Source: an uncultured Acidobacteriia bacterium (GTDB taxonomy: Bacteria; Acidobacteriota; Terriglobia; Bryobacterales; Bryobacteraceae). From it: 64,000 nucleotides of DNA. Position numbers and translations under genes: made by a program. Positions 8,756-17,591 of this stretch are shown here, in pieces (position 1 is the stretch's first letter; the number at the start of each line of letters is the position of its first letter). Location: assembly GCA_903881085.1 (NCBI GenBank), contig CAIRSA010000195.1:1-64000 (forward strand), in the 5' to 3' direction. The notes under the pieces were generated by a model. The model saw nothing but the letters and a program-made list of their open reading frames with translations. It was not told the origin of the DNA and made no database searches.

Positions 8756-9535
8756 GTGGATACTACTACAACAGCAGGTCAAAAATTTGAGCGCCTGGTC
8801 GCTATCATGGCGCAACTTCGTGCGCCCGGCGGCTGCCCGTGGGACCGCGAACAGACCTTCGACACTATCAAAAAATATCTGCTCGAAGAGACTTACGAAG
8901 TAATGGATTCGATCGATGAGCGCGATTGGCCCGCCGTCGCGGAAGAACTCGGCGACTTGATGTTGCAGCCGGTCTTCTTTGCGCAGATGGCTTCGGAAGA
9001 GGGCCTGTTCAAAATCGAAGATTCGCTGGACGCGATCAACGAAAAGCTGGTCCGCCGTCATCCGCACATCTTCGGCGAAGTAGTAGCCGACACCGCCGAC
9101 GAAGTTCTAAAAAACTGGAACGAGATCAAGAAGGCTGAGAAGAAGAACAAGCCCGCATTCATGCTCGATACTATCTCGCGCAAGCAGCCCGCTTTGGCCG
9201 AAGCCCGCGACATCAGTTCCAAAGCTGCCGGCGTTGGCTTCGATTGGGAGAACTCCGATCAGGTTTTGGACAAGTTGCGCGAAGAGCTCGACGAGCTTGC
9301 GCGTGCCGGAACACAAGCCGAAAAAGAAGACGAAATGGGCGACCTTTTTTTCGTTCTGGTCAACTTGGCGCGCTTCTATAAAGTGGATCCAGAGCAGGCA
9401 CTGCGCAAGTGCAACGCCAAATTCCGCTCGCGATTCGGGTATGTGGAACAAAAACTCGCCGCCGATGGCCGCCCTCTTCCCGGCGCCACCATTGCGGAGA
9501 TGGAGGCTCTGTGGCAGGAAGCGAAGAAGCGATGA
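8756..9535 (+). CDS. mazG: Nucleoside triphosphate pyrophosphohydrolase MazG
   Basis: This enzyme hydrolyses nucleoside triphosphates to the monophosphate plus pyrophosphate, a house-cleaning and stress role. At 259 residues it has the full two-domain MazG length. The N-terminal signature GGCPWDREQTFDTIKKYLLEE is present. The metal-binding EExxE (44-48) and EELGD (63-67) are intact, and the second domain repeats the pattern with EKEDEMGDLFFVLVNLAR. Translation starts at a GTG (8756). The stop overlaps the ATG of the next gene (ATGA at 9532-9535), so mazG and the GNAT gene are probably co-translated. Confidence 0.93.
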   Translation: MDTTTTAGQKFERLVAIMAQLRAPGGCPWDREQTFDTIKKYLLEETYEVMDSIDERDWPAVAEELGDLMLQPVFFAQMASEEGLFKIEDSLDAINEKLVRRHPHIFGEVVADTADEVLKNWNEIKKAEKKNKPAFMLDTISRKQPALAEARDISSKAAGVGFDWENSDQVLDKLREELDELARAGTQAEKEDEMGDLFFVLVNLARFYKVDPEQALRKCNAKFRSRFGYVEQKLAADGRPLPGATIAEMEALWQEAKKR

Positions 9536-10236
9536 TTGAAATCCGCGCGCTGCATGAACAGTCTGAATTTGCGGAAGCCGTGCGCCTGCAGAAAATCATC
9601 TGGGGCTTTGAGGACCTGGAATTGCTGCCGGTGCGATTCTTCGTTGTGGCCAATAAAGTGGGCGGGCAGACCATCGGCGCCTTCGATGGTAATCGCATGG
9701 TCGGCTTTCTGCTTGGCATCCCCGGACTGAAACCCGGCGGCGTGGTCTACATGCACAGCCACATGATGGGTGTGCTTGAGGCATACAGAAACGCCGGCGT
9801 CGGCCGATTGTTGAAACTCGCGCAGAAAGAAGACGCGCTTGCGAATGGCCTCAACCTGATCGAATGGACTTTCGACCCGCTGGAAATCAAGAACGCCTTT
9901 TTCAATATTGAACGCCTCGGGGCCATCATTCGCCGCTACGTGCTCAACCAGTACGGGACAACCACCAGCGCTCTGCACGGCGGCTTGCCGACCGACCGCT
10001 GCATCGCCGAATGGTGGATTCGCAAGCCGAAGCCCGTTGTCGCCGAATACGCCGCGCGCATTGCCGTGCCATCGGACATCGCCATGATCCGATCGCAGGA
10101 TCCGTTGCAAGCGCGCGACATTCAGCAGCGCGTGAGCGCGCAGTTCCTGGAACATTTCGCCAAGGGCCTCGCCGTTGTAGGATTCGAGCGTAGCGAAAAG
10201 GCCGGAACCTATTTATTAGTGCCATGGGAATCATAA
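9532..10236 (+). CDS. GNAT-family acyltransferase (COG3375-like), probable amino-acid N-acyltransferase
   Basis: This is a 234-residue cytoplasmic protein. The N-terminal half is a GNAT fold, with HMMGVLEAYRNAGVGRLLKLAQKEDAL as the acyl-CoA loop and helix. The C-terminal half carries the YGTTTSALHGGLPTDR..AEW motif typical of the COG3375 group. Members encoded beside N-succinylamino-acid racemases are known to N-succinylate D-amino acids. The adjoining gene here is such a racemase homologue (13-bp overlap), so that role is the best inference. The frame is open upstream to 9409, but the ATG at 9532 overlapping the mazG stop is clearly the better start. Confidence 0.78.
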   Translation: MIEIRALHEQSEFAEAVRLQKIIWGFEDLELLPVRFFVVANKVGGQTIGAFDGNRMVGFLLGIPGLKPGGVVYMHSHMMGVLEAYRNAGVGRLLKLAQKEDALANGLNLIEWTFDPLEIKNAFFNIERLGAIIRRYVLNQYGTTTSALHGGLPTDRCIAEWWIRKPKPVVAEYAARIAVPSDIAMIRSQDPLQARDIQQRVSAQFLEHFAKGLAVVGFERSEKAGTYLLVPWES

Positions 10237-11339
10237 TCGACAAAATCAATCTGCGGCACGTTCGCATGCCCTTGAAGAGCTTCTTTGAGACCAGCTTCGG
10301 ACGCACCTACGCGCGCGACATCGTGTTGGTGGAAGTAATCAGTGATGGACTCTCCGGTTGGGGCGAAGTCACTGCCGGTGAAAATCCTTTCTACAACGAA
10401 GAGTGGACCGGCAGCATCTGGCCGCTCATCTGCAACTACATCGCTCCGCGCATTCTGAACTTTGAATTGGATGGGCCGGAAGCCGTGGGTCCGCGCACCG
10501 CTCATATCCGCGGACACATGATGACGCGTGGCGGTGTGGAAGCTGCGGTATGGGATCTGGAAGCCCGCCGCAACAATGTTCCGCTGTGGAAACAGATCGG
10601 AGGCGGGGCGCACAAAGAGATCGCTTGCGGCGTCTCCATTGGCATTCAGGACACGGTGGATGGCCTGCTGAAAAAGATCGAAAGCGAACTGGCCGATGGC
10701 TATCAGCGCATCAAAATGAAGATCAAGCCCGGTCGCGATGTGGAAGATATTCGCGCCGTGCGCAAAGAATTTCCGTTGGTCAAATTGATGGCTGATGCCA
10801 ACTCAGCATACACGCTGGCCGACACCGATCACCTGCGCCGTCTCGACGAATTTTACCTGATGATGATTGAGCAGCCGCTGGCGCACGATGAGATCATCGA
10901 TCACGCCCTGCTGCAGGCCAAGCTCGATACGCCTATCTGTCTGGATGAGTGCATCCGTTCCGCGCATCACGCCGAGCAGGCGATCCGGCTGAACGCCGGC
11001 CGCATCATCAATATCAAGCTCGGCCGTGTGGGCGGCTTCGCCGAAGCAAAACGTGTGCACGATGTGGCGCAGAAGGCCGGCATTCCGGTGTGGTGCGGCG
11101 GCATGCTTGAATCAGGCATCGGCCGCGCGCACAACGTTGCCTTGGCTTCGCTGCCCAACTTCGTATTGCCCGGAGATGTTTCGGCCAGCAAGCGTTACTG
11201 GGCTCGCGACATCATTCAGCCGGAAGTGGAAACCACGCCTAACGGCACAATCGCGCTGCGCGATGGCGTTGGTTTTGGATACGACATCGACATGGACTTC
11301 CTCGATTCGATAACCGTTCGCCGGGAGTCGTTAAGTTGA
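10224..11339 (+). CDS. Enolase-superfamily o-succinylbenzoate synthase / N-succinylamino-acid racemase
   Basis: This is a 371-residue cytoplasmic TIM-barrel enzyme of the muconate-lactonizing subgroup. All catalytic positions are visible: K164-M-K166 on strand 2, metal ligands D191 (DANSAY), E216 (EQPL) and D241 (DECI), and the opposite-face lysine K265 (INIKLGRVGG). Family members act as o-succinylbenzoate synthase (menaquinone synthesis) or as N-succinylamino-acid racemase, and some do both. No other men gene is nearby, while a COG3375 GNAT gene overlaps upstream, which favours the racemase role. The product assignment between these two activities is an inference. Confidence 0.85.
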   Translation: MGIIIDKINLRHVRMPLKSFFETSFGRTYARDIVLVEVISDGLSGWGEVTAGENPFYNEEWTGSIWPLICNYIAPRILNFELDGPEAVGPRTAHIRGHMMTRGGVEAAVWDLEARRNNVPLWKQIGGGAHKEIACGVSIGIQDTVDGLLKKIESELADGYQRIKMKIKPGRDVEDIRAVRKEFPLVKLMADANSAYTLADTDHLRRLDEFYLMMIEQPLAHDEIIDHALLQAKLDTPICLDECIRSAHHAEQAIRLNAGRIINIKLGRVGGFAEAKRVHDVAQKAGIPVWCGGMLESGIGRAHNVALASLPNFVLPGDVSASKRYWARDIIQPEVETTPNGTIALRDGVGFGYDIDMDFLDSITVRRESLS

Positions 11340-11352
11340 GAGCTTGTAACGT

Positions 11353-11390
11353 GGGGCAGATTGGCAATCTGCAGCCGAGTGGCACTCGGC
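11353..11390. repeat. Intact dispersed double palindrome
   Basis: Two 17-bp palindromes stand side by side, separated by a single A: GCAGATTGGCAATCTGC (11356-11372) and GCCGAGTGGCACTCGGC (11374-11390). Each has 8-nt arms around one central base. The GGGG tract before the first extends the unit. The same pair, in the same order, flanks both MITE copies at 25.7 and 55.4 kb, where the first palindrome is split by the insertion. This copy is the uninterrupted reference form. It sits in the 76-bp gap between the racemase and the EamA gene. Confidence 0.8.
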
Positions 11391-11415
11391 CTTCCGGACC
11401 TGAATTGGTGCTCTG

Positions 11416-12306
11416 TTGAAGGAATCCGGCAAATCTCACGCCACGATCTACGCCCTGCTCGGCTTCATGATCGTCCTCTGGTCAGCGAATTTCCTGTTCG
11501 TAAAAATGACCGTCGCCCGCATGCCGGTGTTAATGGTCGCCTGCTTTCGCACCTCCATCGCCGGCTTGCTCATGATCCCTGTCTACCACTGGGATCGCAG
11601 CCGCGGTTCTCGCGCACTGGAATGGTCTGAACTGCCCAAGTTGCTCATCACGGGTGTCTGCGGCATTGCGTTCAATCAAATCTTTTTCACGCTGGGAGTC
11701 TCGCGAACAAGCGTCTCCCACGCCGCCGTATTGATGGGTCTCACGCCTCTGGTCGTGCTAATGATGGTGGCTATCGCCGGACATGAAAAGCTGTCGCCGA
11801 TTCGATTGGCGGGCGTGCTAATTGCGCTGGGCGGAGTCGCCGTTCTCCAACTCTCCACCTCGCGCACCACCGGTGCAACTTATTTGGGAGACCTGCTCGT
11901 CTTTATTTCGGGCCTCTCCTGGGCGCTCTACACCTACGTCAGCAAGCAGCTCACCAAGTCGCGCGATGCCATCGCCGTCACCGCGCTCAGCTACATGATC
12001 GCCGCACTCGGCATGATCCCGATCACTCTTTGGCAGATGTCCTCAAACGGCGTCGGAGCCATGACTCCATCGTTGTGGGGCGTGCTCTTCTACATGGCGG
12101 TCTTCCCCTCTGTCATCGGCTCGTTGATCTACTACTACGCGTTGATCTACATGCCCGCCTCGCGCGTCACTGCATTCCTGTATCTGCAACCTCTGCTGGC
12201 CACGCTGCTTGCGATTCCTATCTTGGGCGAGCACATCACAACTGCCCTAGTCGGCGGCGGAGCCATGGTGCTGGCCGGAGTCTCGCTCACGGAGCGCAAC
12301 GCATGA
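11416..12306 (+). CDS. DMT-superfamily EamA transporter
   Basis: This is a 296-residue inner-membrane protein with ten predicted helices in two homologous EamA halves (about 13-140 and 155-290), as in drug/metabolite exporters such as RhaT/YdcZ-like proteins. Halves begin LLGFMIVLWSANFLFVK and LGDLLVFISGLSWALYTYVSK. The substrate is unknown; amino acids are plausible given the upstream amino-acid genes. A TTG start at 11416 gives a normal N-terminus. Its last codon overlaps the ATG of the following MFS gene (12303-12306). Confidence 0.85.
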   Translation: MKESGKSHATIYALLGFMIVLWSANFLFVKMTVARMPVLMVACFRTSIAGLLMIPVYHWDRSRGSRALEWSELPKLLITGVCGIAFNQIFFTLGVSRTSVSHAAVLMGLTPLVVLMMVAIAGHEKLSPIRLAGVLIALGGVAVLQLSTSRTTGATYLGDLLVFISGLSWALYTYVSKQLTKSRDAIAVTALSYMIAALGMIPITLWQMSSNGVGAMTPSLWGVLFYMAVFPSVIGSLIYYYALIYMPASRVTAFLYLQPLLATLLAIPILGEHITTALVGGGAMVLAGVSLTERNA

Positions 12307-13586
12307 GTGCGTTCTTCGGCCTGCTGCAAACCAACCGCAACTATCGCTGGACGTGGACCGGCCAGGTGGTCAGTGAAATCGGCGACCACTTCAACAACAT
12401 CGCCGTCTTCAGCCTGGCAATCGCCGCCACGCAATCAGGCCTTGCCGTCACCGGTGTCATGCTTTCCCGCGCCGTTCCCGCCGTGATGGCCGCTCCCGTT
12501 GCAGGCGTGTTGCTTGACCGCTTCGATCGCCGCCGCATCATGATCGCCAGCGACCTGATCCGCGCGGTGCTTGCGCTGCTGTTCATCTTCACCGTCGATC
12601 GCGGCCACACCTGGCTGCTCTACGTGCTGAGCGGCCTTCTGATGTTCGCCTCGCCGTTCTTCACCAGCGGCCGCGCGTCCATCCTACCGAAAATCGCCAG
12701 CAAAAAGGAACTCCACACCGCGAATTCATTGACGCAAACCACGCAGTGGACCACTACCGCGGTGGGCACATTTCTCGGCGGCATGAGCGTAACGCACTTC
12801 GGCTACAAACTGTCGTTCGTCCTCAACGCCGTCAGCTTTTTGTTTTCGGCGTGGTCCATCTGGCAGCTGCGCGGCGAATTCAAAGCCGAACGAAAACTCG
12901 ATGCGGGCAAGGCCGTGCGACCGTGGTTGGAGTACAAGGAAGGACTTCGCTACATGAAATCCACGCCTTTGATCATGGGCATTGCGCTCATCTCCGTGGG
13001 CTGGGCCACCGGCGGGGGAGCGGCGCAAGTGCTGTTCACAATTTTCGGCGAAGTCGTTTTTAAGCGCGGCCCTTCAGGCATTGGAATGATCTGGGGCGCG
13101 GCCGGACTCGGCCTCGTCTTCGGCGGCATGATCGGCCATCAACTCGGCAAGCGGCTCGACTTCAACGGCTACAAAAAAGCCATCGTCGTCTGCTATCTGA
13201 TTCACGGCTCCACCTACGTCGTGTTCAGCCAGATGCAGAACTTCTGGCTCGCGCTGTTCTTCATCGGTCTGTCGCGCGCGGCCGTCGCGGTGTCCAGCGT
13301 GCTCAACTATTCGCAACTGCTGCGCCACATTTCTGATTCCTACCGCGGCCGAGTATTCTCAACCATTGAATCGATGACGTGGTCCACCATGATGGTCTCG
13401 ATGCTTGCCGCCGGTGTGGCATCGCTATCAATGGACCCGCGCACCATCGGCGCAATCGCCGGCGTCCTCAGTTCCACCACGGCGATCTTCTGGGGCTGGG
13501 CTCACTTCACCAAACGACTACCCGAACCCCCGCTGGAAGGCGTGGACCCCGATGAAGTCAATGTTCACGGAGAAACCAATGTCTAG
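12303..13586 (+). CDS. MFS transporter (MFS_3 / macrolide-efflux-like)
   Basis: This is a 427-residue, twelve-helix major facilitator protein. The N-terminus FFGLLQTNRNYRWTWTGQVVSEIGDHFNNIA and the loop LLDRFDRRRIMIASDLIRA are typical of the MFS_3/EntS-MefA-like branch, which exports drugs or siderophores. The start is the ATG at 12303, overlapping the EamA stop by 4 bp; the longer frame from 12030 is antisense-free but non-homologous. The 3' end overlaps the SDR start by 8 bp. The exported compound is unknown. Confidence 0.88.
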   Translation: MSAFFGLLQTNRNYRWTWTGQVVSEIGDHFNNIAVFSLAIAATQSGLAVTGVMLSRAVPAVMAAPVAGVLLDRFDRRRIMIASDLIRAVLALLFIFTVDRGHTWLLYVLSGLLMFASPFFTSGRASILPKIASKKELHTANSLTQTTQWTTTAVGTFLGGMSVTHFGYKLSFVLNAVSFLFSAWSIWQLRGEFKAERKLDAGKAVRPWLEYKEGLRYMKSTPLIMGIALISVGWATGGGAAQVLFTIFGEVVFKRGPSGIGMIWGAAGLGLVFGGMIGHQLGKRLDFNGYKKAIVVCYLIHGSTYVVFSQMQNFWLALFFIGLSRAAVAVSSVLNYSQLLRHISDSYRGRVFSTIESMTWSTMMVSMLAAGVASLSMDPRTIGAIAGVLSSTTAIFWGWAHFTKRLPEPPLEGVDPDEVNVHGETNV

Positions 13587-14304
13587 TCACTCCCTCTCAG
13601 GAAAAGTCGTTTTAGTTACCGGAGGCGCCAAGCGAATAGGGCGGGGAATTGCCCTGCGCCTCGCTGCGGAAGGCGCGCGCGTCGCAATTCATTACTCCAC
13701 TTCGGAAGAACAGGCTCGCCAGACCGCGGCTGACTGCGGCGGTGCGGCGTTGTTTCGCGCCAATCTCGAAAGCGTCACCGAAATCGAGGAGATGTTCAAA
13801 GAGCTCGATCGCCGCATGGGGCCCATCTTCGGACTCGTGAATAACGCGGCCCGCTTCACAAAAATCGATCCGCTTGAAGTCACCGAACAAGATTGGGACG
13901 CAATTCACAACGTCAACCTGAAGGCAGTTTTCTTCTGTGCCAAGGAAGCCGCGAAGCGCATGAAGGCCGCCGGCGCAGGACGCATCGTCAACATCAGTTC
14001 GCTCGGCGGGTTGCGGCCGTGGGCCGAGCACGCCCATTACTGCGCATCGAAAGCCGGCGTCATCATGCTGACCCGCGCTCTTTCGATTTCATTGGCTCCA
14101 GCGATTTCGGTGAACTCTGTCGCCCCGGGTGTGATCCCGTTCGACTACATGGACGAACGTATCGGCCGGCTGATCAGCCGCACACCCGCTGGCCGTGCCG
14201 GCACCGCCGATGAGATCGCTGACGCGGTGCTTTACTTTATGGAGTCAACCAACTTCGTCACCGGACAGATCATTGCGGTTGATGGCGGGCTAAGTCAAAA
14301 GTAA
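13579..14304 (+). CDS. Short-chain dehydrogenase/reductase
   Basis: This is a 241-residue NAD(P)-dependent oxidoreductase. The Rossmann motif TGGAKRIGRG (14-23), NNAA (88-91), catalytic Ser near 140, and Y154xxxK158 (YCASK) are all intact. The C-terminus TGQIIAVDGG is typical of classical SDRs of the FabG/pteridine-reductase type. GGAG just upstream of 13579 fixes the start inside the end of the MFS gene. The substrate is not evident. It closes the rightward run that began with the EamA gene. Confidence 0.88.
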   Translation: MSSHSLSGKVVLVTGGAKRIGRGIALRLAAEGARVAIHYSTSEEQARQTAADCGGAALFRANLESVTEIEEMFKELDRRMGPIFGLVNNAARFTKIDPLEVTEQDWDAIHNVNLKAVFFCAKEAAKRMKAAGAGRIVNISSLGGLRPWAEHAHYCASKAGVIMLTRALSISLAPAISVNSVAPGVIPFDYMDERIGRLISRTPAGRAGTADEIADAVLYFMESTNFVTGQIIAVDGGLSQK

Positions 14305-14544
14305 GCTTCGAGTTATTCAATCACTTAAGTTGTGGGACAGAGGTGAGATGGCTTGAAAACATAGCGCTCGCAAGCGAGCAGGCAAGAGAATCAACCTCAT
14401 CCTTCGACACATCGGATGTCCATTGGTGGCGCAGGTGACCTGTTCGCCGTAGCCTTGCCGAAGGAGGATTCGCCTGTGCGAATACTAACTTCAGACCTCC
14501 TGATCTCCTGGAAAATGAGATGAGCCAATTTCGACATGATCAGT

Positions 14545-14614
14545 AACCGCTCCCTGACGCTCGCGGACCGGTCGATTCCCAATTCCACCGAGCCGCGACC
14601 GTCAGGGAGCGGTT
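14545..14614. repeat. Long inverted repeat (CCGCTCCCTGACG family)
   Basis: Arms of 22 nt (14545-14566 and 14593-14614) containing CCGCTCCCTGACG / GTCAGGGAGCGG pair with one mismatch around a 26-nt loop. Such repeats are dispersed in acidobacterial genomes and generate the spurious peptide PLPDGRGSV when translated. It may also act as a barrier between the convergent SDR and MFS genes. Confidence 0.65.
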
Positions 14615-14713
14615 GTCCGGGCCCAATCCGAATTCCACGCAAAGCGAAAATCGCCGCATGACATCAGGCGATCTGGATTTAAAGAACAGCCGAACCTAAA
14701 AAACGAATGGCAT

Positions 14714-14728
14714 CGGATTGCCAATCCG
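14714..14728. repeat. Dispersed palindrome, single unit
   Basis: CGGATTG-C-CAATCCG, followed by GCCCC. It is a variant of the GCAGATTGGCAATCTGC unit at 11356-11372, in reverse orientation, directly behind the stop codon of the MFS gene at 14734. Confidence 0.6.
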
Positions 14729-14733
14729 CCCCA

Positions 14734-15930
14734 CTAACACTTCCGGAACATCCGCCAGACAATCACCGCCGACATCGGATGCATCAACCCGGCAATCAAG
14801 AACACCGGCGTATACGAAAAGTGCATCACCAGATATCCAGTGCCCAGGCTCGCCAGCATACCGCCGATCGCCCCACCCATGCCAGTGAACCCGCTCGCTG
14901 TAGCGACCTCGTTGGCCTTGAACACATCGGCCGGCAGCGCCTGCAAATTCGAAACCCAGAACGCATGCCCCAACGTCACGGCGCAACTGGCCGCAATCGC
15001 CAGGCCCGCCGTCGGCATGTGCGGAGCAAGAATCGCGATCGGCAAAATCGCTGCCCCCAGATACATCACAAACTTTCGCGCCCGCTGCGTCTCCCAGCCA
15101 TGCTCAATCAAATAGCCCGATAGCCACCCGCCCGTCACATATCCGATATCGCCAAAGATAAATGGCACCCACGCATACGTGCCAACTTCAGCCAGCGAAA
15201 ATCCACGCTCTTTGCGTAGATACTCAGGCAGCCAGAAGATCATGAAGTATAAAACCGGATCCGTGAAAAATCGGGCAATCAGCAGCGTATAGCAGCCGCG
15301 CGCGCTGATTACCTTCTTCCAATCAACCTTCTCGGTCAGCGCTTCCGCTTGCTTGCCAACAGGCGTTTCGTAGATCAGCAACCACGCCACCAGCCAGATA
15401 AACCCCAGCGATCCGGTGAACAAAAACGCGGCCTTCCAGCCATATGCGTAAGTGATCGCCGCCACCATTGGCGGAGCAATCGCCGACCCCAGGCTCGAGC
15501 CCGCATTGAAGATACCCACGCCCAACGCGCGCTTCGCCGGCGGGAACCACTCATTCACCGCCTTCACTGCTGCGGGCCAATTTCCGGGCTCGCAAAGACC
15601 CAACAGAAACCGCGCGCCACCTAAGCTCCACTTCCCCACCGCCGCGGCATGCAGCATCTGCGCTACTGACCAGCCGAAGATGAAAAACGCGAAGCCCTTC
15701 TTCGCGCCGAGCCTGTCAACGATCATGCCCGAGCCAGCGTACATAATCGCGTAGGCCAACATGAACAGCGTCAGCACATACGAATAGTCCTGTTCGGACA
15801 TCTGGAACTCTTTGCGCAGATCGGTCGACACTACGCTCAGCGCAAGCCGGTCAGCGTAGTTGATCATGGTCGCCAGAAACAGCAGCGCCGCAATGACCCA
15901 CATGCGAGTCTTTGGTTGTATGTTGATCAT
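14734..15930 (-). CDS. ACS-family MFS transporter, probable sugar-acid importer
   Basis: This is a 398-residue, twelve-helix permease. It has the anion:cation symporter family signatures NYADRLALSV near the N-terminus and RFLLGLCEPGNWPAAVKAVNEWFP in the helix 4-5 loop, as in hexuronate, glucarate and galactonate transporters (ExuT/GudP type). A sugar-acid substrate is inferred from its unit: the IlvD/Edd dehydratase is encoded two genes upstream, and the start overlaps the preceding gene by 4 bp. Confidence 0.87.
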   Translation of the reverse strand: MINIQPKTRMWVIAALLFLATMINYADRLALSVVSTDLRKEFQMSEQDYSYVLTLFMLAYAIMYAGSGMIVDRLGAKKGFAFFIFGWSVAQMLHAAAVGKWSLGGARFLLGLCEPGNWPAAVKAVNEWFPPAKRALGVGIFNAGSSLGSAIAPPMVAAITYAYGWKAAFLFTGSLGFIWLVAWLLIYETPVGKQAEALTEKVDWKKVISARGCYTLLIARFFTDPVLYFMIFWLPEYLRKERGFSLAEVGTYAWVPFIFGDIGYVTGGWLSGYLIEHGWETQRARKFVMYLGAAILPIAILAPHMPTAGLAIAASCAVTLGHAFWVSNLQALPADVFKANEVATASGFTGMGGAIGGMLASLGTGYLVMHFSYTPVFLIAGLMHPMSAVIVWRMFRKC

Positions 15931-17591
15931 CGGAATCCGAACTGCATCATCGCCACGCCCAGTTTCTTAGTGTCGCTGGAAACGGTGTCGCGATCATGCG
16001 TGGCGCGGAACTCAATGTCCACGTCGCCGGGCGGTGCGGGTTGCAGGGGCCATTCCACAATGGGCAGACCGGATTTCGAAAAGGAGGCCAGGCCCAACGG
16101 AAATCCGTTCAGCACTACTTCCAATTCCACGCGACCCATCTCATCGATCACACCTGGACCCATGTTCAATTGGACCATGAATTTCTTCGCATCGGGTGCA
16201 CGATATGCGGTCGCCGTGGCCTTCGGTGCGGTCCATCGAAAGCGGTTGTTGCGCGGAGACCATCCATCCTTCAACTGCCATGGTTGCGACTCCCAACCGA
16301 TGTTGACAATCGGCGAATCATGCTCCAGCCGCGGAGTTAGATGCAAAATGTTCGCCCCCGGCTCATAAGCGAATAACGCCGACTCCCGTGGGACATTCTT
16401 CGCCAGATCCGGCTCGGCAATGGGAAACACCTTCAATTCAATCCCGTAAAAATACTTCAGAATGCCTTCGAAGCCCCATGGCTCCAGCGCCGAAGGGCCG
16501 CCCTCATACACCACGCACTTCAATCCCGGATGCGCCGCCGCGCCCTTTTCCACTGCCTTCACGAATGTGCGATTGTTGTCGCCGATAGCGATGGTCGCCT
16601 TGCGATTTGCCCGCATCCGTTCAAAGTGCAGCGGAATCCACAACACGAAGAACAGCGCCAAATGCCACGCCTGTGCCGACTCCGCCAAGCTTGCCGCCAC
16701 AATCGCAAGCCCGATGATCGGCACGTACAGATATGCCGGATACAATCGCCCGGGCAGCAACAACATCGGCGTCAAAAATAGAATCGCCGAAGCCAACCCG
16801 AATAACAGACGCTTGTCGCGATTCAAAAACGGCAGCAGCAGCAGCGAGAATCCCGCGTATGGCACCAGAAGAATCTGTCCGGCATAATACTGCGAGGTCT
16901 TCACCAGCGCGGCGATGCTGAAGCGCAGCGAGTAGTCGTTATCCAGCTTCGGATTCGACGTCAACACCTGCACCCCGAAGATCGCCGTCACGCTAAAGAA
17001 CGCGATCAGCGTCTTCCAGGAATGTCCGCGCAGATACGCAACCAGCGCCAGCACCAGCGGCAACATCAATGCCGGCTCTTTTGACTTGTACGCCAGCCAA
17101 AAACAAACAAAGCTCAAAAGGTACTGGCGCTTCAAATACGCCAAAATACTCAGCAAACAGAAGGTCCCGCACAGCACATCGAAGATGTACATGGGCTTCC
17201 AGTATGCATCGAACACGGCCATGTGGAACGCAAAGATCAACGCCCCGCCAATGCGCCCGCGTAGCGAAAATCCCAATTCGCGCAGCAGCAGCCAAACCAC
17301 CGCAATGTTCAAAATATGGAAGGCCTGCAGCACGGCCACATACGGCGGAAAGTTCAACCCCTGCCACTTGCTCAACAACACAAAGTAGCCATGACCCATC
17401 GGCCGGAAGTTGCCCTGATTGTACTTGGGCAGCAACAATCCCTCAACGAAAGGGCCCGGCGTGGCGACTTTCGTCCACGCCAGATTGTCCATATCGTCGG
17501 CGGAAAAATAGCCCTTGTATGCTCCGCGATTGGCCACCAGAAATAGCAACGCCATCGCCAGCAGGATGGCCGGATCAAGAAACCGCTTCAT
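15927..17591 (-). CDS. Polytopic membrane protein, GT-C glycosyltransferase-like
   Basis: This is a 554-residue protein with about ten hydrophobic helices in the first 330 residues and a soluble C-terminal domain. The first periplasmic loop contains SADDMDNLAW, an acidic pair at the place where GT-C glycosyltransferases have their catalytic Asp/Glu. The C-terminal region (about 400-554) looks like a beta-rich domain. The family is not recognised with certainty. A transferase using a lipid-linked sugar is a reasonable guess. It overlaps both neighbours by 4 bp, which is odd for a cell-envelope enzyme between a dehydratase and its likely transporter. Confidence 0.6.
   Translation of the reverse strand: MKRFLDPAILLAMALLFLVANRGAYKGYFSADDMDNLAWTKVATPGPFVEGLLLPKYNQGNFRPMGHGYFVLLSKWQGLNFPPYVAVLQAFHILNIAVVWLLLRELGFSLRGRIGGALIFAFHMAVFDAYWKPMYIFDVLCGTFCLLSILAYLKRQYLLSFVCFWLAYKSKEPALMLPLVLALVAYLRGHSWKTLIAFFSVTAIFGVQVLTSNPKLDNDYSLRFSIAALVKTSQYYAGQILLVPYAGFSLLLLPFLNRDKRLLFGLASAILFLTPMLLLPGRLYPAYLYVPIIGLAIVAASLAESAQAWHLALFFVLWIPLHFERMRANRKATIAIGDNNRTFVKAVEKGAAAHPGLKCVVYEGGPSALEPWGFEGILKYFYGIELKVFPIAEPDLAKNVPRESALFAYEPGANILHLTPRLEHDSPIVNIGWESQPWQLKDGWSPRNNRFRWTAPKATATAYRAPDAKKFMVQLNMGPGVIDEMGRVELEVVLNGFPLGLASFSKSGLPIVEWPLQPAPPGDVDIEFRATHDRDTVSSDTKKLGVAMMQFGFR

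Larger units (their letters stand above)
14305..14733. other. Intergenic region with palindromic repeats
   Basis: This 429-bp gap between convergent genes holds no credible gene. The 81-residue minus-strand frame (14397-14642) includes PLPDGRGSV, which is simply a translation of the repeat arm. It carries a 22-nt-arm inverted repeat (14545-14614) and a dispersed palindrome CGGATTGCCAATCCG (14714-14728) followed by GCCCCAC, the mirror of the GTGGGGC prefix seen at 11352. Confidence 0.6.

Noticed and set aside
14545..14614. Intrinsic terminator
   Set aside because: The 22-nt arms have a 26-nt loop and no T-tract, so it is better read as a dispersed repeat.
14397..14642. 81-residue minus-strand reading frame
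   Set aside because: It spans the inverted repeat; PLPDGRGSV is a translated repeat arm and no ribosome site or family feature is present.
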